Shown: piece after piece, positions 33,063 to 44,700 of the stretch
Position numbering within the stretch: the stretch's first letter is position 1
How the letters are laid out: each line of letters begins with the position of its first letter
NCBI GenBank assembly: GCA_921293015.1
Contig: OV121081.1
Span: 71,689,022-71,753,021 of the forward strand
Source of the DNA: Phorcus lineatus
Lineage: Eukaryota > Mollusca > Gastropoda > Trochida > Trochidae
Reading direction: 5' to 3'
Length of the DNA: 64,000 bases
The notes under the pieces: model-generated
Told to the model about the DNA's origin: nothing
What the model saw: only the letters and a program-made list of their open reading frames with translations
The model's database searches: none
Made by a program: the position numbers and the translations under genes

Positions 33063-33807
33063 CTGAAAAAAAGACGATATTATTTTATAATCATACGATA
33101 CATATGTTTACATTATACCAATATGAAAAGTGTAAAATATTAACCTTTGATGCTAAGCTTTATAAAGAAAGTAATAAGATCGCTGAAAACTTGACGTTTT
33201 ATTCTTCTATTTGACGACAGGAGACATACATGCATCCATAAATAATGACATCTAGACTAAAATTCTAACTATTGAATGTACATAACAAATTCAGTTGTCA
33301 TTGGGCGAATTATCATTTTGATATTGAGGAGACAGTAGAAAAGCTTTCATATCAACAGAAACATCAATGATCAAGATTAATATCTTAAATGTTTCGTTGC
33401 CTTGGTTGAAACTCATTCATCACAAGAAGGTCATGACAAATTGGCTCTTTATATCTACATTTTGTTATTTGGTTCTACTGGCCACTCATTCTTGGTCAAA
33501 CAAGCCTGAATATTTAGTTCTGTACACATACCACTCGTGGGAGTTTTCTTCTCAGTTATACCAGTGAAAGGCTAAGTAAAGATTTGTTTTCGGAATGAGT
33601 AAGCTAGACACTTGATTGCCTGAAAATACAAGATTGGGAGCTAATTGGCATAATTCTTCAATATGATTGAGCACATTTTGAATGGTTAACATCAATGTCA
33701 GGTGATCTATATTAGTACGCCTGTCTTGTTCAAAGGTGACGGTGACGTCTGTGGAGGATTTGAATATCTAGACAACCCCCGGTGAGGGAGACTGTTTACT
33801 ACTGTAC

Positions 33808-33994
33808 CACTATGGACTGATGTGAGCGAATACTGCAGCACGCCGTCCTCTCCCACATCCGGGTCATCTGCGGACAGGGTCAGGACGGTGGTTCCCACCC
33901 CGCTCGCCTCGGGTATCTCTACATCCGGGAACCTGCCCAAAAGGTCAGGGGTAGGACTGACCCAAACAGGGGGGAACTCGTTACTTGGTAAAAT
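33808..33994 (-). CDS. Cadherin gene: first half of EC4 exon
   Basis: A 187-bp exon, phase 0 in and phase 1 out. The acceptor is TATATTTCAG before ATTTTACC. The donor (CATAGTG then GTACAG) was chosen because it keeps frame with the next exon and gives LQYSLTSVHS-A-NGSNASS. The exon starts with the linker ILPSNEFPPVW (a variant of the repeat-end DxNEFPPxF). It continues VEIPEASGVGTTVLTLSADD then PDVGEDGVLQYSL, carrying the PE and the DxD-like acidic Ca2+ ligands of EC4. Reading through the donor instead gives a stop within about 25 codons. Confidence 0.85.
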
Positions 33995-34369
33995 CTGAAA
34001 TATAAGTTATAGAAAACATGTGCATAATTCTATAGCTTACAACACGCATGTAACACGTTGTAAACAACTCATAGTAGGCGTGGTCTTTGAAGCAGTTTTC
34101 ATAAACCTTTAAAGACTTGTCATCACTTTACAGTACGATTTCTTTCACACTTCGCTGATGTCTCTGTTAATAGTTATGTGATGATTCAATGCCTGTCATG
34201 CAAAAAAATTCAACAATTCAGTATCGAGTTATGAACTTTGTAAAAGCTGTCTTTTTAAAAAAAGATTAAACGATCTTATTGCAAATGCTAAAGACAGTCA
34301 ATCCGGAGATCACTATCCCAGTTTGATAAAAATCGGCCATGTTCCGAGGAATAAAAGTTTCAAAATATT

Positions 34370-34425
34370 GACTCTATCGAGATTCGAACTCTATCTGTCT
34401 AGGCTATCCTCTCCACATCTCTAAA
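34370..34425 (-). repeat. Possible tRNA-like SINE head relic
   Basis: On the minus strand AGAGTTCGAATCTC (34380-34393) is a B-box-like word and GGATAGCCTAGACA upstream could be a decayed A box. No tail is visible. Weak. Confidence 0.3.
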
Positions 34426-34830
34426 AGTACCAAGTTGACGTGATGAGACAAAAACTAAAGAAAGTCGCCAGTCTCTTGATCGACAGACATTTTCTTGAGA
34501 TTGTGGGTCACGTTTATAATTCAGATGAGAGAGTTAGTCAAGCTTGGAAAATTATGTCTATGAAATTCCGTATTGTATCAAAAAGTTTTTTTGAAAGGAA
34601 GATATGTTTGCGTAAAAAGTTGCATGTAGCATCGCAAAGGTATGACGTTTAATTCAGAATAACAAAAGGTGTTGACCAAGTAACATCTCTCAATATTTCA
34701 AATTAATTTTCGGACTCGATGGTTTATTGCAAATTTGCTGCCTAGAATCCGACAAACCTTTTTGGGACTTTTTACATCAATACAAAAGATGTAACCTCAC
34801 TGGGAAAACGATTTCAAAGCCTCCACTTAC

Positions 34831-35084
34831 AGTCACTATTAGCACACAGGGGGCGGAGAGAGCTTGACCGGTGTCCGGGTTGTCCACTGCTCGTACAGTC
34901 AACGAGTACATGTGGTCAGTTGGGGCGTCTTCATAATCAACTCTTGTCCCGTCAGCATAGACTTCTCCTCCAGTGACGTAGAACACTGGGTTTGTGACGT
35001 CATCGCCATTCATGATGGACAGGGTTACATTATTATTGTGGTTGCTGTCAGCATCCTCTACTTCCAAAGTTGTCACTAGTGTCT
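34831..35084 (-). CDS. Cadherin gene: EC3 exon
   Basis: A 254-bp exon, phase 1 in and phase 0 out. The acceptor is GATGTTCTAG before AGACAC, preferred over an earlier AAG at 35109 because only this one restores frame and sequence: ENSTAG-E-TLVTTLEVEDADS. The exon holds the bulk of cadherin repeat 3, including the DAD calcium motif, VDYEDAPTDHMYSLTVRAVD (the LDYE and Y-x-L-x-V-x-A-x-D signatures) and the start of the closing strand. The donor is a consensus GTAAGT. Confidence 0.87.
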
Positions 35085-36042
35085 CTAGAACATCGAATTT
35101 ATGCCTTAAAAGGGGCACAACGTATGTATGTTGTTAGGGTCAAATATGTCAAACTTCACAAATGGTAATGTTTAATTGAGAAGAAGTGGTTGTTTCTGAA
35201 AATTAACAAACGTTAGCTAGCATAGTGACAATGAACAGGGAAAACGTGAAGTTTTATAACAAAAAAACAGACAATTTCAGCGTCAATGACTCAAACACAA
35301 TTTGGGAAACTTATTTTAAGCAGACACAACGAGCTTTATAGGCTTGTGTTTCTAAGAAGTTCATTTAAATTATACCAATGTATATGGGACGCAGAATGAT
35401 TTATCAGACTGGATATGATAAAAGGGAAATAACTCTTCTGAGAATGTGGATATCAGCTGCTAAAGTATCCAATTATTCTCGACCACAATGAAGCGCTGAA
35501 GAAAAAGGATGAACATGCTAATATGTCTTTCTTTACATCGATTAATACAATTATTTCTAATCTGTTTATATTGTTCATATAATTATACATTTTTATTCGA
35601 AATATATATAGGTAATAACAGAATGTACTACTGTATCTCAGTGCAAATATCATGTAATTTAGTTGTTTTTTTGAACGTCTATGAAATAACTTCAGCAGAA
35701 GTGACAAAGGATCTCCCATTGTCAATGAGTAAAATAGCCATTCTTTAACATACGGTTGGATTGTCTAGTCTATCGTGAAACCATTAGAATTTGGGCATGA
35801 ATAAATGGACAGAAGGGGTCAAATTTTCAAATCCCATTTCCTTAAATTTGAAATAAATATTCCATTTTGACTCTCCGAGGGAAAAATACTTGATATTTGC
35901 ACTAGGATACGCAGGTATGTGAACAAGTTTTTGGTATGCAGCTGTATATAAATGGCACAAGAAGATGAATTGTGGCAGAGATTACGTGGTAAAAAATATT
36001 ATTGTGAAAGAAACCTCTGTAGAGGATAACATTATTACTGAC

Positions 36043-36285
36043 CTGCAGTGGAGTTCTCGGTAATGTTAGCATGTATCAGCGTCGACGTGAAGACAGGAGG
36101 ATTGTCGTTGATGTCGAGGACGCTGATGTTAAGAGGCAGGAACGCTGATTGTCCACACGAGTCAGTCACGGTCACTGTCAGCTGGTCAAGGAAGCTCCGA
36201 CCACTCGGCCCGTCTCTGTCCATCGTGGTCAGCACTGTCAGTTGACCTGTTGATTGGTCTATGGTGAAGTGACTGGAATCTGTTC
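36043..36285 (-). CDS. Cadherin gene: second half of EC2 and start of EC3 exon
   Basis: A 243-bp exon, phase 1 at both ends. The acceptor is TTTTTTGAAG before GAACAG; the donor is GCAG then GTCAGT. It reads SSHFTIDQSTGQLTVLTTMD, RDGPSGRSFLDQLTVTVTD and then the textbook inter-repeat calcium motif DINDNPPVF. The EC3 start ANITENSTAG follows, with the Glu of the PE/xEN motif. In-frame joins on both sides were checked by codon reconstruction (S-G-T and G-E-T). Confidence 0.9.
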
Positions 36286-36895
36286 CTTCAAAAAAGTAAT
36301 GATGATCTAATCATCCAAATTATCATTGTCATTACCGTTCAATATCTAATTTCTTAAGTATTTGAAATATGTCATATTGGCACTTTTAACATGCATATTT
36401 GATCGAAACGCGGTGCAATGGTAAGGTAGTACCTGTCCCATACATTTGTAACATCTTCAGTTAAAGAATCTATTAATCGTCTTGATACGCCTTACATGTA
36501 CATATTGATTGATACAAAATGTATGAATTAGTCTACAGAGACGTTTTTAAATATGTATATCCTTTTTTGGCAATATATAAGAATTGAGATCTCATGGCGT
36601 TAAATTCAAGAATTTTTGTTCTTCTTCAAATATATTTTCTTTTACGTGCACTTATCAACAATGAAATGTTTCACTTGCTTTACAACGACATCAGAACCTA
36701 TGTCGAGGTTGAAGTTGTATGTCCATGGAAGTTGATAATCATTATTCAATGAAACTCTTAGCCAACGACGTAATGAATTGTAACCAAGCCTCAATCATTA
36801 TGAAATATAAATGATCAATGAGGATTTTACTTTTTCTTCGCAATGTCAAAACCATGTACACCTCATCTAATGCAGATGTTGACGGAAGCACCTAC

Positions 36896-37089
36896 CCGAC
36901 AGAGAAAATAACAGAGTATCATTGTAGTCTTCATCTGTGACGGAATACAGCGGACCAATCACCGTGCCGGGAACTAGTTCCTCCGGGACTGACAACTCGT
37001 CATTGGCATGTATTTCCGGTGTTTCGTCGCAAACATCCAGAACCAGTATTGACAATGAAGCATTCACAACATTTCTTCCATCTGTTGCA
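36896..37089 (-). CDS. Cadherin gene: end of EC1 and first half of EC2 exon
   Basis: A 194-bp exon, phase 2 in and phase 1 out. The acceptor is CTCGTTTTAG before TGCAAC; the donor is GTCGG then GTAGGT. It begins SATDGRNVVNASLSILVLDV with CDETPEI, the end of repeat 1, in which the usual DxNDxxP is altered to DVCDETP. EC2 then starts: NDELSVPEELVPGTVIGPLY and SVTDEDYNDTLLFSLSG. The SVTDED acidic cluster serves as the DxD/DxE calcium site. The extra Cys in the linker is unusual for a cadherin. Confidence 0.88.
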
Positions 37090-37577
37090 CTAAAACGAGG
37101 CAATTGGGTGTGTTGATATTGTAACAAGCAAGTAAAAGTAAAACACGCAACTCCGACAACACCACGTTCTCAAATATTCGCTACTTAACCCTTCAATATG
37201 AGATGAGTGAGTTACAAACACACCGAAACAATTCATATTAAAGGGTTTGTCATCCTTAAAAGCTTGCATTTTTCTAAGAATCTTTTACTAAGATCAGCAT
37301 TTACTTTCACGAATATGATTTAATTTCCTTATCAATTTTTTTGACATTAAATAAACACGTGTAACGATACTGTGATCGATATTTTAGTAAATAAATGCTT
37401 GGCCGAGATGTAAGTAGTTAGGGATGGATATTGAGTGAATATTTATACGCTTACGATTCTTTCTTCTACTTTTAATGAATACAGATACATTATAAGTATA
37501 AATGTACAACGATTCTGACTGAAAATAAATTCGTTAATTACATATTCACAAACCGTTCTCTTATCTCCCATACCTAC

Positions 37578-38256
37578 CTTATAGTTGCACTAAAAAATCT
37601 AGTCTTCTCGTAGTCAAGGGTTCCCGCAACAACAAGTTGCCTCCCCGTGATATTAAACAATCCGCCATGATTTTCAACGAGAGTGAAATTGAGTTTGTCC
37701 CCTTCAGGATCAACAGCATCAAGGTTAAGAATTACCTCCTCTGACGCCGAGTTTTCCGACACAAAAACACTCGTACTCCCATCCGCACTGGGAACTTTGT
37801 ACACAGGACCTTCGTCTATCAGGAATTTCCATTCTCCAGTCTGACCAGTATAAGAGGCAACAGCAATATAATGAATTTCAAAAGGCGAGGGATCCGAAAA
37901 CGTAAACATTTCATTATCATCTACGTCACTTCCAGTTCCGAATGAAATACTTCCGGGTTCCCACAACGTCCATAATGTGTTGTAATTGGAGCAATCCAAG
38001 ATGGCGCCGGAATGTAAAGCACTGCTACTACAGCCATTACATCTGTCTCGAAGTCCGGACCATGAGTTCCCTCCAGCGCCCAGTACGACGTCATAGTAGT
38101 TGCCTTGGAGGTCTTGTGTTTCTGCAAATCTCATCAAGCCGTCTTGACAGGTCATGACCTCAAAAATCAAAGGACTGTCTCCGGTAACTTTGACACCAAG
38201 GTCATTGAGGAAATAGTACTTCATGTCGCTGGTAGTACTCTGTGTTACGTATCTTC
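37578..38256 (-). CDS. Cadherin gene: Methyltransf_FA domain plus EC1 exon
   Basis: A 679-bp exon. The acceptor is CGTCTTCAG before GAAGATAC; a second AG four bases on (38253) would give phase 2 instead of phase 1. The donor is ATAAG then GTAGGT. The first 145 or so residues match the farnesoic acid O-methyltransferase-like (Methyltransf_FA) domain: YYFLNDLGVKV, FEVMTCQDGLMRFAE, NYYDVVLGAGGNSWSGLR, GAILDCSNYNTLWTLWEPGS, ISFGTG, then PFEIHYIAVASYTGQTGEWK. Despite the name, this domain is a beta-rich module with no demonstrated methyltransferase role in most animal proteins. Cadherin repeat 1 follows (SVFVSENSASEEVILNLDAV, DPEGDKL, VVAGTLDYEKTRFFSATI). The calcium motifs are partial but recognisable. 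Confidence 0.9.
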
Positions 38257-38655
38257 CTGAAGACGAAATAAAATCACAGAGTGAGCTAGTTGCCTAGGCC
38301 TATTGTTATGTCATGGTGAAATTTATAGGCTATGAATATGGTTATGTAAATATTAAGTTATCTGAAACTGGACCTTCAGGTGGGATTGTACGTAACACTG
38401 TGGATTCGAAGAGGTACCCACTTAAAAGATGTAGGAATATTTAAGTTATTATGGCTAATTACAGAACCTTCTTAATATTGAATTTGATGATGTTATTTAC
38501 ATGTACATGTATTTCTAAAGGGTATAGGTTTATTCCGAAGACCATCGTGGCATTTAAGGTAAACTTGTGCTAATAAAATGATGATATAACGGATTATTTT
38601 CGTTGAAACGAACTTCAAGGGGATGTTACGGTTCATTATGGCTTATTGATGAATG

Positions 38656-38657
<2 letters not shown>

Positions 38658-38706
<49 letters not shown>
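38658..38706. repeat. (AT)n microsatellite
   Basis: About 24 AT dinucleotides in the first intron of the cadherin gene. Confidence 0.95.
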
Positions 38707-38709
<3 letters not shown>

Positions 38710-40090
38710 TTTTAAAATGTTTTTCATTTTAGTAATAATTTTGTTCACGATTTCACATTTTGTCTAAGAAAAGCGCTTCTTTCACGAATAAATAAACGGC
38801 GCTACGACTGTGAAAAGCTTTAATTTGTTCGGGATTGACAAGGTATTACTGATTAGTCTCACTGTTAATCTTTTGTGAACTTCAGGATGCTCTATCAATA
38901 CACGTACTTAATCTTTATCTTTTGTAAAACTGATAATAAGACAGTACAGCTTGTTTTTTTTACATCATGCCAAAAACCGAAAAGGCATGCCTATAATCAT
39001 ACCCGCTTATTATAGACATTTATTGACTTTCGGTTCATCATCATGCTATATATCAGTTGCAAAAACCCCGACGTACTTTTATTCAATTGTACTGCCTACT
39101 AAAGATAAGATACATGTTGGGTTATGATATGCAAAGTTAATTTAATCTTTAATGATATCATCAGTCTGCAATGCCTTACTATGCATTAGCAAGACTTTCC
39201 ACAGGTGTAGTATCAAGGAATGGCTTCATTCCCTATGTTTTTCTTTAAATTGGCTATTTTAAGGTTTAAGAGGACTTATGCAATCACTTAAGCTTTCTAT
39301 CGATGCAATGAAATACTTAAAATTCTTTACAATTGACCTGCAATCAACAATGAAAAAATTTAGACAGCCGCTGTCGGCTTGGACATATAACAAATCTAAG
39401 GTTAGCTGTGCACAAAACGGATAAATTATAGACAGTTGAAACCGGCTGAACTATTATTTTGTGAAGCTGTTGAATTTACCTAAACTCTGAACTGAGACAA
39501 AAGAATGAATTATGTTTTATGAAAGCAATGTTGTAAATTAACCGATTAAATAACACAGCATTAGCATTGCTATTAGATTGACCAAAGCGGCTGCCGTTTC
39601 CGCTTTTTTGGTTATAAGCAAAATCTTAATATTTCCGATATCGAAGTTAATGCGGATTTATTGTAACGTAACATTAAATACTTCCGGTCTTTAAAAATCA
39701 ACTTAACTACCTAAATACGTAAATATTCGTTAAATAACTTACGAGGTAGATTACTTGAGTGGGGATCTTGAATAATATCGAGATATATGCAGTATCTGTG
39801 CATTCGTTGTGTTAAAGAAATATTGGTGTGCACTAGTGCGTTTAAATATTACCCGAGTGAAATATTTAAAGTCAATTGTGTAATAATGTTGTATCAGCGT
39901 GTTTAAAAAACTGAATTTCCTCACGACTTCCGCTTCGATTCTGTGAAATTGATAGATCTTTCACAAATTGAAAACATAAACTATGTTTCATCAAGTCACA
40001 TTAAATAATCATTTTATCAAATTAATTTAGTAGACGATTGATTTGTTAGATAAAAAGATGTAAGATAAAACTACGTTGATTGAAGCTAAC

Positions 40091-40257
40091 CTGCGCAGAC
40101 TGATGGCGCGAGTTGCAGAAACACCACCAGTAGATGAAACCGTACGTCGGACAGCTGTGAAGCCGAGTTCAGAAGAAACTGAAATAATTTCAAGAAAAAA
40201 CCATTTGGTCAAAAGGCATATATCGCATACAAAAAAAACGAATCTGAAAGTTGTCAT
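40091..40257 (-). CDS. Candidate signal-peptide exon of the cadherin gene
   Basis: From the ATG at 40257, 55 codons open with MTTFRFVFFVCDICLLTKWF and FLEIISVSS, a hydrophobic stretch usable as a signal peptide although broken by a Lys. The segment ends at a fair donor (GCGCAG then GTTAGC) in phase 2. The Methyltransf_FA exon is entered in phase 1 at its best acceptor (38256) but in phase 2 at the AG four bases further on, so this exon can only be joined to the second site, giving ISLR-R-YVTQS. Position and orientation fit; the frame requirement and the impure hydrophobic core keep confidence low. Confidence 0.35.
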
Positions 40258-41221
40258 CTATTTTACTATTTGACAAAGTGTAGCAAATATTTACATTCAA
40301 ATAAAAAAACTTTCAGAAATAAAGGCCTTCATCCGCGATACTGTTTAAGCCTTGGTAGGGTGTATTTATGTCAATATATAGTCGTATTTTTCTCTTAATC
40401 AAACATATATAGATATTTGGATAATCTATCAATGCGTGTGGTTTAACTATAGTTTAATTTTAAGTTATAGAAGTATAGCTGGTTTTATTCACGTAATAAC
40501 TAAAACTAAAATAGCGGATGGAAAGCCGATATCAGTTCGTTTCGCATCACTTTCAGTGTTTCATATCAAAAGTAAGTTAACGGACAAATTCAAAAATCGT
40601 GGATGAGCAGTAAGAAAAATCTAAATTCTAAAAATAAAAAAAAGAATTATTTACATCTCATTCATATTTAAAACGAACGGAATTTATTTTACTTTCAGGT
40701 CTTAACGTTAGCATTATATATTATTATATATTCACATATTGTCCATGCGTTTTGTCTTAACAGTTTACAGCGAGGATGACGTTAGTAATTGATACATGTA
40801 CACCACGAGGCGAAGAATAATGAATGAGATCTTAATTAGGAAATTTCGACGTTTCATAGTCTGTATTTACATCTATATCACCCATCTTGCGGCTTTGGAA
40901 TATGTTTACCAAAAAAGGTGACCAAAGATCTTGATCATATTGTTAAATCCATATCTTGTTGAATTTGATAGTTTCAGTTTTGGGCGAAGTACATCAAAAA
41001 CAACAATATAATAAAGTTATGAATTCATAACAAAAACATAAATTTAATGTTATCAATATCTGTTTATGTAAAGAGTATGTCTATGTTTGTAATATAAATT
41101 ACTTTTTAAAACATGTGATATTGTTTTTGTGTGTTGTATAGAGAATACATAGTACATGACAAGGTGGTCGAGGTGTTGTGTAGTAGTTAGTGATATACGA
41201 ACATAACAGTACCTCCAGCGC
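40258..41221. other. Upstream flank of the cadherin gene, nothing recognised
   Basis: AT-rich, with no clear TATA box or CpG cluster at the expected place and no exon. Confidence 0.45.
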
Positions 41222-41265
41222 TTACATTGCTGCTACTGCTACTTGTACTACTATTACTACTTCTT

Positions 41266-41353
<88 letters not shown>

Positions 41354-41795
41354 AACTACTACTACTACTACTACTACTACTTCGACTGCTACTACTTCTA
41401 CTATTAATACTACTACTACTACTACTACTACTACTATTACTGTAACTGCTACCTTTACTGCTTTTGCTACTATTACTCCTGCTACCGCAATTACTACTAA
41501 TGTTGCTACTACTACAACAGCTTCTTCTACTACTTCTTTCACTGTTGTTATTACTAATGTTACTGCTGATTCTTCTACTACTTATGATGTTGCTACATCT
41601 AATTTTACTGCGACTACTGCTACTGCTAATGCTACTGCTAATCAATACTACTGCTAATACAACTACTACTACTCTTTCTACTGCTACTTCAACTACTACT
41701 GCTGCTGCTACTACTAATACAACTACGTCTACCACTGTTACTACTACTGCTTCTGCTACTTCTACTGCTACTATTAGTTCTTTTGATAGACAAGA
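41222..41795. repeat. Long trinucleotide tract, (ACT)n core with ACT/GCT/TCT variants
   Basis: A pure (ACT)n run occupies about 41262-41352. For another 440 bases the triplet register continues with single-base changes (GCT, TCT, ATT, ACA). Every frame is open on both strands (poly-Thr and poly-Leu on plus, poly-Val and poly-Ser on minus), so open frames here carry no coding evidence. Confidence 0.95.
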
Positions 41796-44700
41796 TGTTC
41801 AACAGCCCCCACCTACCTGTCTGTGTTTCATCTTTATTCCCGTCTAAGTGGCCTCCCATTCCTCTCAAACCCAGTTGTTCATTGTGGTGTAATGCAATCC
41901 ATTGTAATCTGAAGAGTCAAAGGTCTCGATCCCTTCTTTCAGTCAGTAAGGCGTAGAACTCTAGGATTTCACCAGCCCTTGGCCGCAGACAAACTGTCAC
42001 GATATGACGACAAGGCATGGCATGTCTATTGGTGATCGTATTTCACGACTGGTCAAAGATCAACGTTAGCTTAAGACTAGAACTCTCCATTGAAGTATAC
42101 AGATAATTTCAGTAAAGCCCCGTTAACACTAGAACAACTGAATTAGGTATAGACATGACGATAACTTTAGCATTAAATTTTGGTGGTCGACAGAAAGGAT
42201 ATCGATATTCAATATTCAAAAGTTTCTTCAATTCAATACAGCACATAACATAATAACATTACATTAATATTTACACACTATATTAAGTAAGGTAATATGA
42301 TTATTATCTAATTTACTAAAACACTTTACTCATAAAATGCATGTTACAATACGTTCGAGTTCTCAAAAAATCAATCCTCTCTTTTGTCCACCTCTGTAGT
42401 ATAATGCATAGTTCATATGTGCAAAGAAATCTGGAAGCGTACGTAAAATACTCATAATGGTTCGTTTAACACTGCATCATTCACAAAAAGACTGCTTTTC
42501 GTGGTACATATATCTTGAGTTTAAATAAACATTATTTGACCATCTGTAATTTTTAATAAATGAATATAGATCATATTTATGGACATAAGGGTCAATTGAT
42601 GATTTTGATGATCAAAAGATGCATCGTAAATGTAACACTATTTTCTATGTATCAGTAAAATGCAAAATAATTTATATAAAACCGAAATACAAAATTTCAT
42701 GCGATTTTGTCACTTTGGCTATGTAAACGTGCCTATTCATGCCGATTTACGCTGGATTACGTTATCGTTGTGAAATCGCTTTCCGTGTGTGATTCAACAA
42801 TTGCTTATTGTAATGTCAAGCCGTCAAGGTAATCAAACTTAGCAAATGACACCTCGGATCGGCTACTGTATGACGGATGGGTGTTGATCACACATACGGT
42901 CTATCCATATCAGTTAAACTTGCATTATATGATATCATCAATTAAACGCATAATTAACCAGACTGCTGTTCAGTTCAGTCAGATTTTGTTATCTATTCAG
43001 CTTCAGATCTCGCTTGATTATGAAGCACAAATGATCTGCCACTCAATGATCAACTCAAGCTTACCTTTTCAAACGCCTTTTTTTCGCTGACATGAGATCG
43101 AGATGTGACATTAGATACTTGTACGCTCCACAACATGCCATTTTACGCAATCAAATTCGAGACAATTGCCATGATTTAAGGTTAACAGTATTCCTTAAGT
43201 GTAAAATTTAACATTCTAAAAAAAGTTTGAAATTGTCAAATATATCTTTTCGAAGCACGTCCATTGAAGGTCCTTTTATTTCCGAAGGTCCAACCACAAT
43301 ATTTGACGTTTTTGTCGCAAAATTTGTGTGGTCATAATTGGTCAATGGATGGTAATTGGTTTGTTAAAAAAAATATTTTGTCTCTTTTGATACGTGCAAA
43401 AGGGTTTAAACTTGATATTTGATTAACGATTTTAACCTGCTCCTGCCTTTGCTATGACCCTAACAGTATTCCCTGTGTCCAAGCTGTTTCGAGCTGATTT
43501 CAATGAGATTGGTGTTCGTCATGCTCTATATTCATAGGATACATGTGCATCTCATAACTGCATGTTTTCTAGCTTTTCATTACCCACAGGGACAAATATA
43601 CCTTGTTTGTAAATTGACGATAAATGTATTTCCTCATGAAATTAAATTAAAATATTTTCACAATATTGAAGTTATTATCAAGAAAATCTGGCTTTTCTAA
43701 ATATCTTATAGACCGCCATTTGATTCATTTGAACATTTTAACCCTTAACCCCTGCTGGAAAACGAAGGATAAGTTTTGACATTCTGATAGTTTTTTTACT
43801 ATTTATTGCAATTCTGAAAGCAATTTCGTTGCATTATCTCTTACCTTCGAAATTCCCCTTTACATCGTGTTTTCACAAGAAAACCAACCCAATAACGTTT
43901 GTTCATGTAGTCTACTCATTTCGTGTTTAAATCTAATATTTCTTATTGATATTTGACACAAGTGTACTTTTTCCTAATGTGTATAAATGATGTGTATGTT
44001 GTTTCATCTGCGTCTCATTAGCCTATACTTCCCTGACGTACACTTTGATCACTTTTTAGATACATCTTCAAGGACAGGCTTATATATCTGTGCTCTGTGC
44101 TCTGTGCTCACCTTTGATAATAAATGAGTAATTAATAACTGATAATGTCATAGTAAAAGCGATAAATGTATTTTCCAATTAAGTCAATAAAATATTCCGT
44201 AAGTGATTCCAGAATGAGAGAAATAGAATATGATGTATAAAAATCTGTTTATTAATCAATACCAATTTACAACATTTAATAAAGTCAGTAGTGTATGTGA
44301 CACAAGCATTATCCATACTAAATAATGTAACATATGTAAATGTAAAGTCGAGATCATTAAATTTCAGCCGAAATGAGTTCTTACATGCAACGAAATGATC
44401 GTTCATTCTTTGCAAATTGTTGTCTTTGTCGTATCATATATATCATGTTTGGCATGTCATATATCTATCAAAGAATAATTGTCAATTACGTTGATTAATT
44501 TGCTACCATAATGGTCTATAATTGCAATTTTGATATCAAATCTTAATGTTTTGATAAATCAAATTCTAAGCAAAATAGTTTAACTTAATGTTAATGTGCA
44601 TTTTTTAGTACATTGTTTTCTTTGAAAAAGATTGATCATTTAAGATATTTTAAAACAGATTTTAAAACGAAACAACACTTTTAACTGTTATAGTTTGATT

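Larger units (their letters stand above)
31864..40090 (-). other. Introns of the cadherin gene (31864-32462, 33063-33807, 33995-34830, 35085-36042, 36286-36895, 37090-37577, 38257-40090)
   Basis: These are AT-rich introns of 0.5-1.8 kb. They contain a (TA)n tract (32263-32330), an (AT)n tract (38658-38706) and a possible SINE relic with a B-box-like word at 34380-34393. I see no further cadherin-like exon in them, and the joined domain structure shows no gap that would require one. Confidence 0.7.

Noticed and set aside
33707-33807. Extension of the EC4 exon to the stop at 33707
   Set aside because: Reading on gives non-cadherin sequence; the GTACAG donor restores EC4 with the next exon.
35085-35118. 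Longer 5' end for the EC3 exon using the AAG acceptor at about 35109
   Set aside because: It puts the exon out of phase with the upstream exon, while the TTCTAG acceptor restores both frame and a normal cadherin sequence.
41187-41847. Poly-Thr, poly-Leu, poly-Ser and poly-Val proteins
   Set aside because: All are frames of the trinucleotide tract, open on both strands because of the repeat.
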